Numbered from the stretch's first letter, positions 1-8,834 are shown. The stretch: DNA of 64,000 nucleotides from Sphingomonas hengshuiensis (GCF_000935025.1 NZ_CP010836.1:1860001-1924000); one strand, 5' to 3'. Notes: generated by a model not told the origin, from the sequence alone. A program made the numbers and translations.

Positions 1-2
1 TG

Positions 3-728
3 ATCAGCGGGCTTCACCAGCGGCTGGGGAGCGTGCCCGCGCTGGCCGATGCGGCGCGGCGCACCGGGCGGCGGCTGATCGATATCCGCACGCCCCCGTC
101 CGCGATCCCGATCGCCACCGGGCGCAAGCGCGGCGGCAAGAGGCTGCTGACCGTCGGCACCGACTGCGCATTGGGTAAGAAATACACCGCGCTCGCGCTG
201 CATCGCGCCTTCGTCGCGCGCGGAGCCGACGCCGATTTCCGCGCGACCGGCCAGACCGGGATCATGATCGCGGGTGGCGGCATCCCGATGGATGCAGTGG
301 TCTCCGATTTCGAAGCGGGCGCCGCCGAGATGCTGAGCCCCGATGCGGCGCCCGGCCATTGGGACGTGATCGAGGGTCAGGGATCGATCTATCACCCCGC
401 CTATGCCGCGGTGTCGCTGGGCCTGCTCCACGGCAGCCAGCCCGATGTCTTCGTGGTCTGCCACGACCCGGGCAGGACGATGGTGCTGGGCCTTAGCGGC
501 TATGCCCTCCCCTCGGTCGAGGACGTCATCGACCTCACCATCCGCCTGGGGGGCCGCACCAACCCCGCGATCCGCTGCGGCGGGGTCAGCTTCAACACCG
601 GCCGCTATGCCGAGGATGAAGCCGAGGCGCTGATGGCTGCCGAGCGCGATAGGCTGGGTCTGCCCGTCGCCGATCCGATCCGTGGTGGCGCGGCGTTCGA
701 CGCTCTCGTCGCGAACTGCCTCGCATGA
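3..728 (+). CDS. dgcN: DUF1611 / DgcN-type D-glutamate N-acetyltransferase, 5' truncated by window edge
   Basis: The frame is open from the window edge, so this is the C-terminal 241 residues of a protein that is usually about 330-350 aa. The P-loop-like segment GTDCALGKKYTALAL and the GQGSIYHPAYAAVSLGLLHG block are hallmarks of the DUF1611 family. Characterised members (DgcN) acetylate D-glutamate so that a partner racemase, DgcA (enolase superfamily), can convert it to N-acetyl-L-glutamate. A GTG at 33 is only an internal codon. The stop overlaps the next start in ATGA, so this gene belongs to a translationally coupled operon with a permease and two peptidases, which fits use of D-amino-acid-containing peptides. 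dgcA would be expected just upstream, outside the window. The family assignment is firm; the substrate is by homology. Confidence 0.85.
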   Translation: MSGLHQRLGSVPALADAARRTGRRLIDIRTPPSAIPIATGRKRGGKRLLTVGTDCALGKKYTALALHRAFVARGADADFRATGQTGIMIAGGGIPMDAVVSDFEAGAAEMLSPDAAPGHWDVIEGQGSIYHPAYAAVSLGLLHGSQPDVFVVCHDPGRTMVLGLSGYALPSVEDVIDLTIRLGGRTNPAIRCGGVSFNTGRYAEDEAEALMAAERDRLGLPVADPIRGGAAFDALVANCLA

Positions 729-1861
729 CCATTGCCGGGCCGGGCCGCGCGTCGACCCGGTTCCAGCGCTTCCTGCTGCCCGGCTTCGCGCTCAAGGCGG
801 TGATCATCGGCGGCGGCTATGCGACGGGGCGCGAGCTTGCCGAATATTTCGCGCCCGCCGGCCCCTGGGGCGGGCTGGCGGCGATGCTGCTGGCCACTGC
901 GATCTGGAGCGTCGTCGCGGCGCTGACCTTCGCGCTGGCGCGGGCGATGCACGCCTATGACTATCGCAGCTTTTTCCAGGGGCTGCTCGGCCCTTTCTGG
1001 ATCGCGTTCGAGATTGCCTATTTGATCTTCGTCATCCTGATCCTCGCGGTGTTCGGCGCGGCGGCGGGGGCGATCGGCGCGGCGACCTTTGGCTGGCCGG
1101 AGGCGCTGGGTTCGGTCCTGCTCGCGCTCGGCATCATCGTCACGACGGCGCTGGGCACCGGCGCGGTCGAGCAGCTGTTCAAATATGTCTCGATCCTGCT
1201 CTACGCCGTCTATGCGCTGTTCCTGGTGCTGGCGCTGGCCAGCTTCGGCGGGCTGATCGGCCAGGGTTTTGCCGCGGCGCCGCCGCCCGCGGGCGACTGG
1301 GTGGCGGGCGGGCTGACCTATGCCGCCTATAACATCGTCGGCGCAGTCGTGATCCTGCCGGTGCTCCGCCACCTGACCAGCCGCCGCGACGCAGTGGTGG
1401 CGGGACTGATCGCCGGCCCGCTGGCGATGCTGCCCGCGATCCTGTTCTTCGTGGTGATGATGGCCTTCTACCCGGCGATCGCCGCCGAGGCGCTGCCGTC
1501 CGACTTCCTGCTTCGGCAGATGCGCCTTCCCGGCTTCCACCTCCTGTTCCAGCTCATGATCTTCGCGGCGCTGCTCGAAAGCGGCGCGGGCGCGGTGCAT
1601 GCCGTCAACGAGCGCATTTCGGGCGCCATGGAGGCGCGGGGGCGCCCGCCGCTCGGCACCCGCGCCCGCGCCGCGATCGCCGCGGTGATCCTGGCCGGTT
1701 GCATGTTCGTCGCCGCTCGGGTCGGGCTGATCGCGCTGATCGCCAGCGGCTATCGCTTCCTCGCCTGGATGTTCCTGCTCGTCTATCTCGCGCCGCTGCT
1801 GACGATCGGCGTCTGGCGGCTGTTTCGCACGCCCCCCACCGCCCCGGAGTCCCCGCAATGA
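725..1861 (+). CDS. YkvI-type membrane protein (COG3949), putative amino-acid permease
   Basis: A 378-aa protein with about ten hydrophobic segments. The N-terminal stretch with GGGYATGRELAEYF resembles the unwound helix 1 of the APC/LeuT fold, and the whole matches uncharacterised YkvI-like proteins. No substrate is established for the family. The start ATG overlaps the stop of the DgcN-like gene, and its own stop overlaps the serine hydrolase start (ATGA both times), so it is an obligate operon member. From context it may import D-glutamate, a D-amino-acid dipeptide or a related product. It acts in the inner membrane. Confidence 0.75.
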   Translation: MTIAGPGRASTRFQRFLLPGFALKAVIIGGGYATGRELAEYFAPAGPWGGLAAMLLATAIWSVVAALTFALARAMHAYDYRSFFQGLLGPFWIAFEIAYLIFVILILAVFGAAAGAIGAATFGWPEALGSVLLALGIIVTTALGTGAVEQLFKYVSILLYAVYALFLVLALASFGGLIGQGFAAAPPPAGDWVAGGLTYAAYNIVGAVVILPVLRHLTSRRDAVVAGLIAGPLAMLPAILFFVVMMAFYPAIAAEALPSDFLLRQMRLPGFHLLFQLMIFAALLESGAGAVHAVNERISGAMEARGRPPLGTRARAAIAAVILAGCMFVAARVGLIALIASGYRFLAWMFLLVYLAPLLTIGVWRLFRTPPTAPESPQ

Positions 1862-3435
1862 ACCCGCTGCACCTGCTCGCCCTCGGGCTGGCGCTCGCCG
1901 TCGCGACGCCCGCCGCAGCCGATCCCCCCGCCGATCTCGCCGCCCGGGTCGAGGCGCTGCGCAAGCGGGTCGGCGCCGCCGGGGTGTCGATCGCGATCGT
2001 CGAGGGCGGCAAGACGACGCTGTCGCACGGCTGGGGCACGCGCAAGCTCGGCGATGCGGCGAAAGTGGACCAGCACACGCTGTTCCAGACCGGCTCGACC
2101 GGCAAGGCGATGACCGCCGCCGCGCTCGCGATCCTGGTCGATGAGGGCAGGATCGGGTGGGATGACCCGGTGATCAACCATATCCCGTGGTTCCGGATGT
2201 ACGATCCGTGGGTGACGCGCGAGATCACCGTGCGCGACTTGCTAGTCCACCGCAGCGGGCTGGGGCTGGGTCAGGGCGACCTGATGTTCGTGCCGCGCAC
2301 CAACCTCACGCGCAAACAGACGGTGGAGCGGGTGGCGTTCCTGAAACCCCGGACCAGCTTCCGCTCGGCCTATGCCTATGACAATATCCTCTATGCCGTC
2401 GCCGGCCAGCTGATCGAGGAAGTCACCGGCAAGAGCTGGGAAGTCTTCATCCGCGACCGGCTGCTCCGCCCCGGCGGCATGATGGACGCGACCAGCGACA
2501 GCGAGGACCGTTTCCGCATCGCCAACCGGTCCTGGCCGCACGCACGCCTGTCGGGCCCCTTGCGCGGTCTCGGCCCGCAACAGGTGCTCGACGAGCGCGA
2601 CGAGCTGGGCCGCAACGGCGCCCCCGCCGGCGGCCTCGCGCTCAGCGCCGACGACATGGCGGCATGGCTCAAGATCCAGCTCGCGCACGGCGGCCTGCCC
2701 AATGGCAAGCGGCTGTTCAGCGAGAAGCAGGCGCTGGAGATGTGGAACCCGGTGGTGACGATGCCGATCACCCCGCTACCCGCATCGCTCGCCCCGGCCA
2801 TGCCCAATTACCAGGCCTATGCGCTCGGCTGGCAGGTCCAGGACTATCGCGGCCACCGCATTATCGCGCATAGCGGCGGGGTGTTCGGATCGATCACCCG
2901 CGTCGTGGTGGTCCCGGACAAGAATATCGCCTTCGCAATCATGCTCAATTCCGAGGATAGCGGCATGCTTCTCGGGCTCTATTACCTGCTGCTCGACCAT
3001 TATCTGGGCGCGTCGGACCGCGACTGGGTGAAGAACTGGCAGGATTGGTATGAATCCCGGCTCGAAGGCGGGCGTGCGTTCCTCAGCGAGGCGAAGGCTG
3101 CGCCCGTCAAGGTCGGCCCGTCGCTCGACCTCGCGCGCTACGCCGGGCGCTATCGCGATCCCTGGTATGGCGATGTGGTGGTGGCATCGACCCCGCAAGG
3201 GCTGACGATCGACTTCACCTCCACCCCGCGCATGAAGGGGCGGCTCGCGCACTGGCAATATGACAGCTTCGTCATGGCATTCGACGACAAGGCAGTCGAG
3301 CCTGCCTATGTTACCTTCGCGCTCGATCCGGACGGCAAGGTCACCGGCGTCAGGCTGAAGGCGGTCAGCCCGATCGCCGATTTCAGCTGGGACTATCACG
3401 ACCTCGATCTCAAGCCCGTGGAGGACGCGAAGTGA
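1858..3435 (+). CDS. Exported serine hydrolase (beta-lactamase/PBP fold, S12-like)
   Basis: A 525-aa protein with an N-terminal signal peptide ending near AAADPPAD. It carries the three motifs of the penicillin-recognising serine enzyme fold: SxxK (S80-T-G-K83), YxN (Y174-D-N176) and an HxG-type third motif (H338-S-G). About 150 residues follow the catalytic domain and resemble the C-terminal beta domain of Pab87-like D-peptidases and esterases. The ATG at 1858 is preferred because it gives the signal peptide and overlaps the upstream stop. Family members are D-aminopeptidases, DD-peptidases or esterases; motifs alone cannot tell which. The neighbours (D-Glu acetyltransferase and M19 dipeptidase) favour a peptidase acting on D-residue peptides in the periplasm. 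Confidence 0.85.
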   Translation: MNPLHLLALGLALAVATPAAADPPADLAARVEALRKRVGAAGVSIAIVEGGKTTLSHGWGTRKLGDAAKVDQHTLFQTGSTGKAMTAAALAILVDEGRIGWDDPVINHIPWFRMYDPWVTREITVRDLLVHRSGLGLGQGDLMFVPRTNLTRKQTVERVAFLKPRTSFRSAYAYDNILYAVAGQLIEEVTGKSWEVFIRDRLLRPGGMMDATSDSEDRFRIANRSWPHARLSGPLRGLGPQQVLDERDELGRNGAPAGGLALSADDMAAWLKIQLAHGGLPNGKRLFSEKQALEMWNPVVTMPITPLPASLAPAMPNYQAYALGWQVQDYRGHRIIAHSGGVFGSITRVVVVPDKNIAFAIMLNSEDSGMLLGLYYLLLDHYLGASDRDWVKNWQDWYESRLEGGRAFLSEAKAAPVKVGPSLDLARYAGRYRDPWYGDVVVASTPQGLTIDFTSTPRMKGRLAHWQYDSFVMAFDDKAVEPAYVTFALDPDGKVTGVRLKAVSPIADFSWDYHDLDLKPVEDAK

Positions 3436-4604
3436 AAGCGATTACCCTCACGCTCGGTGCGCTCGCCTTATCCGGCTGTGTCGCCACACGCCCCGCCGAG
3501 GACCCGGTCGCGCTCCATGCGCGGATGCTGACCCTCGACACGCATCTCGACACCGCGCTCCATTTCGGGCGCGCGGGCTGGCGGTTTGACGCGCGCCACA
3601 GCCTTGCCGACGACATGTCGCAGGTCGATTTGGGCCGCATGAAGCAAGGCGCGCTGGATGGCGGCTTCTTCGCGATCTACACCGATCAGGGCCCGCTGAC
3701 GCCGAGGGGCTATGCCGATGCGCTCGCCTTCGCCCGTGCGCGATCGGACCTGATCGACCGGACGATCGCTGCCTATCCCACGCGGATCGCCCCAGCACTG
3801 ACCGCCGCCGATGCGCAGCGGCTGGGCCGCGAGGGCCGGTTGATCGCCTTCAAGTCGATCGAGAACAGCTACCCGCTTGGCGAGGACCTGTCGCTGCTCG
3901 CCGAATTCCGGGCGCGGGGCGTGCGGCTGGCGGGGCCGGTCCACGGCAAGAACAACCAGTTCGCCGATTCGGCCACCGACACGCCGCGCTGGGGCGGGCT
4001 CAGCCCGCTGGGGCGGCAATGGGTCGCCGAGATGAACCGGCTCGGCATGGTGATCGACGCGAGCCATTCCTCCGATGCCGCCTTCGACCAGATGCTTGCG
4101 CTGTCGAAACACCCGATCCTGTTGTCGCATTCGAGCCTGCGCTCGGCGCATGACCACCCGCGCAACCTCGACGAAGGCCGGCTACGCGCGCTCGCGGCCA
4201 AGGGCGGGGCGATGTGCATTTCGACCATCTATCTGTCCGAAATGAACCTGACGCCGGAGCGCGCCGAACTCTTCACCGCCTATGAGACGATCGCCAGCCT
4301 CGACCCCGCCGGACAGGCCGATCTCACCCGCCGCTGGAACGCGCTCAACGCCCGGGAAAAGATGTGGGACGCCAATTTCGAGACGTTCATGGCGATGCTC
4401 CTGCGCGCGATCGAGGTCGGCGGGGTCGACCATATCTGCATCGGCGCCGACTGGGACGGCGGCGGCGGCATCGACGGGATCGACGACATCACCGCCTTGC
4501 CCAAGGTCACCGCACGGCTGAAGGCCGCGGGTTATAGCGATGCCGATCTCGAGAAGATCTGGAGCGGCAACGTGCTGCGAATACTCGACGCCCAGACGCA
4601 CTGA
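3432..4604 (+). CDS. Membrane dipeptidase, family M19, lipoprotein
   Basis: A 390-aa protein starting with GTG that overlaps the upstream stop (GTGA). A lipobox (ALSGC, Cys16) predicts a lipid-anchored envelope enzyme. Metal-site motifs of renal-dipeptidase-like M19 enzymes are visible: H38-x-D40 in TLDTHLDT, the bridging Glu in FKSIENSYPLG, His in IDASHSSD, and LSHSSLRSAHDHPRN. M19 enzymes cleave dipeptides and tolerate a D-amino acid at the C-terminal position. This fits an operon that begins with D-glutamate acetylation and also encodes a PBP-fold hydrolase. It is the last gene of the operon and converges with the porin gene 11 bp away. Confidence 0.9.
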   Translation: MKAITLTLGALALSGCVATRPAEDPVALHARMLTLDTHLDTALHFGRAGWRFDARHSLADDMSQVDLGRMKQGALDGGFFAIYTDQGPLTPRGYADALAFARARSDLIDRTIAAYPTRIAPALTAADAQRLGREGRLIAFKSIENSYPLGEDLSLLAEFRARGVRLAGPVHGKNNQFADSATDTPRWGGLSPLGRQWVAEMNRLGMVIDASHSSDAAFDQMLALSKHPILLSHSSLRSAHDHPRNLDEGRLRALAAKGGAMCISTIYLSEMNLTPERAELFTAYETIASLDPAGQADLTRRWNALNAREKMWDANFETFMAMLLRAIEVGGVDHICIGADWDGGGGIDGIDDITALPKVTARLKAAGYSDADLEKIWSGNVLRILDAQTH

Positions 4605-4614
4605 GCGCCGCCCT

Positions 4615-5820
4615 TCAAAGCGCCCAGTCGAACTGCACCCACAGCTTGCGCGTGTCGGTAAACAGCCGGTCGGCGGAATAGCGGGCATAGCGCAGCGCGA
4701 ACCCCGTCCGCCCCAGCTTCCCCCCGGCAAGCAGGTTCACTTCGTCGCCATAATGGCGCACCAGCCGGTCGCTGTCGAAACGGTGATAGGCCGCCTGCAC
4801 CGTCACGCCCTTCACCGGCCCGAGCGCCTTGGCCGTATAGCCGATCGTGGCATAGCGATCGCGCAGCCCGTCGGGCGGCGTGGTCGTCAGCTTGTCGGCC
4901 CATCCCTGGAATTTGAACACGCTCCCCAGCGGCGTCTGGAACGAGGTCAGCGCCCCGCCCTTGTCGGCGCCCAGCACTTCCTGCCCCGCGCCGATCGTGA
5001 AGCCGCGCGCCTCGATCCCGACATCGGCCAGCCAATATCCGGCGCGATAGCGACTGGGGTTGCGATGATAGTCCGACTGCGTTGCCCAACTCGCCTGATA
5101 GTGAAGCCGCACGCCGTCCCCCAGCGGGCGCACCCCCGCAAGCCGCACGCCATAGCTCTGGCTCGACAGGCGGAACCCCTGCACCTCCGCCTCGTCCTGG
5201 TCGACCAGATAGGCAAAGCCGGTCAGCGTGCCGATCGGCGTCGCATAGCCCAGATTGGCGAACACGCTGTCGCCCCCCACCCCCGGCTGGCGCGCGCCAT
5301 TGCCGTCTATGCCCCAGATCGTGCGGACAGCGCGGACATAGCTCAGATCGGCCTTGAGCCCCTCGATCGGCGCTGCCTCGACGCGCACCGCGTCGAAGGT
5401 CTGGGCGTTGTCGCGAAAGGCGGCGTTGCCGATGAAGCGCTCATCGTCGAGCGCGATCCGCTGGCGCCCCGCCGTCACCGCAAAGCCCGTGCCCTGATAG
5501 CGAAGCTGCGCGCGGTACAGCGCGATATTCTGCGGATCGGCGATCGTCGGTCGGGTCGCCGCGCCGTGGAGGCCGTCGTCGTACCGATCGACCACCGCCA
5601 TCGTCCCCTGCGTCTCGACCAGCGCCGACCAGGGCCCCGCCGCTGCCTGCACGCCGGCGCGGACACGCACCGTGACAGCGGTCGAATCTTCGGGCAGCCC
5701 CTCCTGCGCGACGTCCTCCAGCCGCAGCCGCGCCTCGGCCAGCGGCGTGACGGCCACATCCTGCGCAAAGGCAGGCCCGGTCGCGGCCAGCGCGGCCAGG
5801 GTCACGATCAGCGCTTTCAT
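4615..5820 (-). CDS. Alginate-export-type outer-membrane porin
   Basis: A 401-aa protein with a clear signal peptide (MKALIVTLAALAATGPAFAQ) followed by alternating hydrophobic/polar beta-strand sequence and an aromatic-ended C-terminus (WVQFDWAL), as in outer-membrane barrels. The GRQRIALDDERFIGNAAFRDN segment is typical of the alginate_exp porin family. The start at 5820 is preferred over 5835 because AAGGA lies about 8 bases upstream. The substrate is unknown; family members pass alginate or other small acidic and uncharged molecules. It is transcribed towards the M19 dipeptidase gene and appears monocistronic. Confidence 0.75.
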   Translation of the reverse strand: MKALIVTLAALAATGPAFAQDVAVTPLAEARLRLEDVAQEGLPEDSTAVTVRVRAGVQAAAGPWSALVETQGTMAVVDRYDDGLHGAATRPTIADPQNIALYRAQLRYQGTGFAVTAGRQRIALDDERFIGNAAFRDNAQTFDAVRVEAAPIEGLKADLSYVRAVRTIWGIDGNGARQPGVGGDSVFANLGYATPIGTLTGFAYLVDQDEAEVQGFRLSSQSYGVRLAGVRPLGDGVRLHYQASWATQSDYHRNPSRYRAGYWLADVGIEARGFTIGAGQEVLGADKGGALTSFQTPLGSVFKFQGWADKLTTTPPDGLRDRYATIGYTAKALGPVKGVTVQAAYHRFDSDRLVRHYGDEVNLLAGGKLGRTGFALRYARYSADRLFTDTRKLWVQFDWAL

Positions 5821-6054
5821 CGATAGTCCTTCCATAGCGTTGAGCAATGCAGCCCGTCGCCCGCCTTCGTGTTCAAGATCAGATATGTGCCGGCAAAACC
5901 CGGGGAAAAACCTTCCTGTCAACTGCTTTGCGGCGCCCGGAGACGAAGCCGGGAAGAAGCTGCCAATTCGATCTCGCCGACGAAACTGCTACCGGCTGGA
6001 CAATCGGGGCGGCCCGCCCCTATCGGCTGCGCGATGGGAATCATCGCAACGATC

Positions 6055-6234
6055 ATGAACAGCACCACCGGCCAACCGATTCAGAAGATGCAGTTCGGCC
6101 GCATGCCCAAGCCCTGGGCCTCGTTCACTCTCGAAACCGGCGAACTGGTAAAGGCCGATCGCGTCGAGGTAGGTAAGCCCGCGCCCGGCAAATTCGTGGT
6201 GCCCGTCTCGGTATGGGTGACGCCCAAGGCCTGA
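6055..6234 (+). CDS. Small hypothetical protein
   Basis: A possible 59-aa protein (starts MNSTTGQPIQKMQFGRM, ends VSVWVTPKA) in the gap between the porin and AGE genes, which are both on the minus strand. The C-terminal half reads like folded-protein sequence (FTLETGELVKADRVEVGKP) rather than arginine-rich antisense translation, which is the main reason to list it. No convincing ribosome-binding site precedes 6055 or the in-frame ATG at 6034. No family is recognised. The 5821-6054 stretch upstream shows nothing else. Confidence 0.4.
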   Translation: MNSTTGQPIQKMQFGRMPKPWASFTLETGELVKADRVEVGKPAPGKFVVPVSVWVTPKA

Positions 6235-6250
6235 GGCGGATCGCGCCGCG

Positions 6251-7351
6251 TCAGCGCAGATAATCGAGCGCGGTACAGATATGGTAGAGCGAGCTGGCGG
6301 GAATGTGATCGACCAGCGGCGCGCCCCGTGGGTCGACGCGATCGATCCATCCGCCTGCGATCGCGGGGGTTATGAACGACTGCCACGCCGCTGCCAGCAC
6401 GTCGGACGTCCCTGAGGCACGCACTGCGCGGCCCTGGGGCAGATCGAACGCCTTTGCCGCCTCCGTCGCGGGCCAGAGCCGGTAATCCGCCGCGACGGGC
6501 TCGCCCGGCCCCATCTGATCGACCACCCCGCCGCGTGCGTCCACCCCGCGCTGCGCGGTTCGCAGCAGCCGCTCGATCCTGCCCGCCATGTCGATCCCGG
6601 TGATAGCCGCGGTGCGCGCCAGCAGCCAGGCCCATTCGAAATGATGCCCCGGCTCGAACGCACGGCCATCGTCGACGGGCGTCCAGTCCTCGCCATAATA
6701 TTCGGAAAGCACATCGTCCTCGGCGGACAGGAAGCGCCGGTCGAACAGGTCGATCATCGCGGCGATACGCGGACGGAAATCGCCGCAGTTCCCGGTTTCG
6801 TGCAAGGCCAGAAAAGCCTCGAGCAGGTGCATGTGCGGATTCTGCCGGCGCGGCAGCACGCCGGGACATTGTTCGGCATAGCCCCCGGCCGGATGCGCCA
6901 TCGCGCGATCGAGAAAGGCCAAAGTGCGGTGGACCAGCGCGACATGGCGCGGCTGCGCATCGAGCGTCACCAGCCCGGCCAATGCCAGCAGGACGAAGCC
7001 ATGCGCATAGAGATCGCGTCGCGCGTCGACGATCGCGCCCTGTCGCGTACAGGAAAATGCCCAGCCATTCCCGGCATCCGCATCCCAATAGCGCGCGACC
7101 ATCGCATCGCCCGCGCGCATCGCCAGTTCGTCGGCCCCCGAGAACCAGCCATTCGCCGCCGCGGTCGCGAAAACATGGATCTGCCGCGCCTGGACCATCA
7201 CGCGCCGGGGCACCTCCCATTGCGGGCGCCCGTCGAGCGCCAGCCGCTCGACAAAGCTCCCGCTCTCGGCATCATAGCCCGCCTCGCTCCACAGCGGCAG
7301 CGCCCGCCGGCACAGCCAGTCGATCCAGACTTGAGGCGAGCCCTGCGTCAC
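6251..7351 (-). CDS. AGE-family (N-acylglucosamine 2-epimerase-like) epimerase/isomerase
   Basis: A 366-aa (alpha/alpha)6-barrel protein. The family motif NPHMHLLEAFLALHE, the EPGHHFEWAWLLART block and the late histidine region ending in HIPASSLYHI are present, and these carry the catalytic histidines of AGE, YihS and mannose isomerase. The family interconverts aldoses and ketoses or epimerises C2. The GTG start at 7351 is chosen because it overlaps the gmhB stop (GTGA), making this the second gene of a coupled pair. That coupling suggests a sugar (possibly phosphorylated) in heptose or mannose metabolism. The exact substrate cannot be read from sequence. Confidence 0.82.
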   Translation of the reverse strand: MTQGSPQVWIDWLCRRALPLWSEAGYDAESGSFVERLALDGRPQWEVPRRVMVQARQIHVFATAAANGWFSGADELAMRAGDAMVARYWDADAGNGWAFSCTRQGAIVDARRDLYAHGFVLLALAGLVTLDAQPRHVALVHRTLAFLDRAMAHPAGGYAEQCPGVLPRRQNPHMHLLEAFLALHETGNCGDFRPRIAAMIDLFDRRFLSAEDDVLSEYYGEDWTPVDDGRAFEPGHHFEWAWLLARTAAITGIDMAGRIERLLRTAQRGVDARGGVVDQMGPGEPVAADYRLWPATEAAKAFDLPQGRAVRASGTSDVLAAAWQSFITPAIAGGWIDRVDPRGAPLVDHIPASSLYHICTALDYLR

Positions 7352-7878
7352 GAGCGCGCCAGCAAGTCGCAAACGAAGCGATCGAGATCGCCGCCGGGGA
7401 ACAGGAACCCCGCAATCCCGGCGCGGGCCGCCGCCTCGACGTCGGTCGCCTTGTCGCCGACCAGGAAACTGCGGGCACGGTCGATGCGATGCGTCTCGAT
7501 AAGCCCGTTGATCATCCCCGGCGCGGGCTTGCGACAGTCGCATGCGCGCGCATAGGCCAGGACGCTGCCCTCGGGGTGATGCGGGCAATAGGCAAATGCG
7601 TCGATCCGCGCTGCCTCCGGCAGTGCCGCCTGCATCGCGGCATGGACGCGGTCGATGGCCGCTTCGTCGAAATAGCCGCGCGCGACGCCCGACTGGTTGG
7701 TCACGACGAACAGCCGGTATCCCAGCGCCGCAAGCCGCGCCAACGCCTCGCGCGCGCCCTCTATCCAGCGGATCGCGCCGGGGTCCGACAAATAGCCGGT
7801 GTCGACGATGAGCACGCCATCCCTGTCGAAAAACGCAGCGGGAGCCGCGCGGGAAGTGGGATCCAAGATCACGCTCAC
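7348..7878 (-). CDS. gmhB: D-glycero-beta-D-manno-heptose-1,7-bisphosphate 7-phosphatase
   Basis: A 176-aa HAD-IIIA phosphatase. The nucleophile motif FFDRDGVL (Asp18, Asp20), VVTNQSGVARGYF, the zinc-binding CPHHPEG...CDCRKPAPGM loop and GDKATDVEAAARAG are diagnostic of GmhB. The enzyme removes the C7 phosphate from heptose-1,7-bisphosphate, the step between the kinase and nucleotidyltransferase activities of HldE, encoded divergently at 8831. gmhA and hldD are not in the window. It is translationally coupled to the AGE-family gene downstream. Confidence 0.9.
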   Translation of the reverse strand: MSVILDPTSRAAPAAFFDRDGVLIVDTGYLSDPGAIRWIEGAREALARLAALGYRLFVVTNQSGVARGYFDEAAIDRVHAAMQAALPEAARIDAFAYCPHHPEGSVLAYARACDCRKPAPGMINGLIETHRIDRARSFLVGDKATDVEAAARAGIAGFLFPGGDLDRFVCDLLARS

Positions 7879-7965
7879 ATTCGCTATATACGTCTTTTCA
7901 CTGAATAGGATGGTATCGTCTCGTTAGACAATAGTGCTAAGCTGCAAATCGGGAGAGGGACCGAA

Positions 7966-7995
7966 ATGTTTGTGCGGCCGGCGTTTGCTGCCTGA
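7966..7995 (+). CDS. Candidate 9-codon leader ORF coupled to the alpha/beta hydrolase
   Basis: ATG at 7966 follows the strong Shine-Dalgarno-like run GGGAGAGGGA and encodes MFVRPAFAA. Its stop shares bases with the hydrolase start (TGATG at 7993-7997). The hydrolase start has no good site of its own, so the leader may feed ribosomes to it. It is too short to test by composition. Confidence 0.35.
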   Translation: MFVRPAFAA

Positions 7996-8834
7996 TGCGT
8001 ATCGTGGCATTTATCGCCTTTATGCTTTCGCTGCGTTGCAGCGATATTGCTTTGGCGCGAACGTCAGCTAATGCTCTCGTGCAACGGGCGGGGTGGCAAT
8101 GGGCCGCGATTGCTGCCGACCGCTTCGACCTGGCGAGCGCGCGGCGGCCCATCACGACGCGATCCGCGGTGCTAACAGTATATATCGAAGGCGACGGCTT
8201 CGCCTATGCGCGGCCCGGTCGCCGGTCGATGGACCCGACGCCCACCGATCCGGTCGCGCTGCGGCTGGCGTTGCAGCATCCCGGGAACGGCGCGGTCGCC
8301 TGGCTCGCCCGCCCCTGCCAATATGCCCCCCGCACGCGCAATTGCCGCAGCGACTATTGGACCGTCGCGCGCTACGCACCCGAGGTGATCGACAGCGCGG
8401 GCGCCGCGCTGGACCGGCTGAAGCGCGATACTGCGGGCGCATCGCGGCTGATCCTGGTGGGTTATTCGGGGGGCGGGGCGTTGGCGGCGCTGCTGGCGGA
8501 GCGGCGGGACGATGTCGCGGCGCTGGTCACGGTGGCCGCCAATCTCGACCTCGCTGCATGGGTTCGGGCGCACGACCTGACCCCGCTTTCGGCCTCGGTC
8601 GATCCGGCGACCGAGGCGGCGAGGCTTTCGCGCACGCCGCAAGTGCATTTCGTCGGTGCCGACGATCGCGTGGTCGATGCGCGGATCGCCCGCGCCTTCG
8701 TCGCCCGCATGGCGCCCGACGCGCCCGCCAGCATCACCGTCCTGCCCGCCCAGGATCATGGCTGTTGCTGGGCACGCCGCTGGCCGCTGCTCGCGTCGCG
8801 CCCCGAACTTACACGGATCGAGGGCTGGCGGTGA
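7995..8834 (+). CDS. Alpha/beta hydrolase, exported
   Basis: A 279-aa protein with a hydrophobic N-terminus compatible with a signal peptide. The nucleophile elbow reads LVGYSGGGALAALLAERR (GxSxG), and a later HFVGADDRVVDARIA segment supplies the likely acid, with VLPAQDHGCCW holding the likely catalytic His. The substrate is unknown; the paired motif CQYAPRTRNCRSDYW may form a disulphide in the periplasm. The gene ends in GTGA overlapping hldE, so it is co-transcribed with it. It could be a deacylase or esterase acting on a surface glycoconjugate, but this is only context. Confidence 0.75.
   Translation: MRIVAFIAFMLSLRCSDIALARTSANALVQRAGWQWAAIAADRFDLASARRPITTRSAVLTVYIEGDGFAYARPGRRSMDPTPTDPVALRLALQHPGNGAVAWLARPCQYAPRTRNCRSDYWTVARYAPEVIDSAGAALDRLKRDTAGASRLILVGYSGGGALAALLAERRDDVAALVTVAANLDLAAWVRAHDLTPLSASVDPATEAARLSRTPQVHFVGADDRVVDARIARAFVARMAPDAPASITVLPAQDHGCCWARRWPLLASRPELTRIEGWR

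Noticed and set aside
5836..6054. Possible N-terminal extension of the small ORF to 5869
   Set aside because: The translated extension looks like non-coding sequence (Arg/Pro/Ser-rich), with no ribosome site at 5869.
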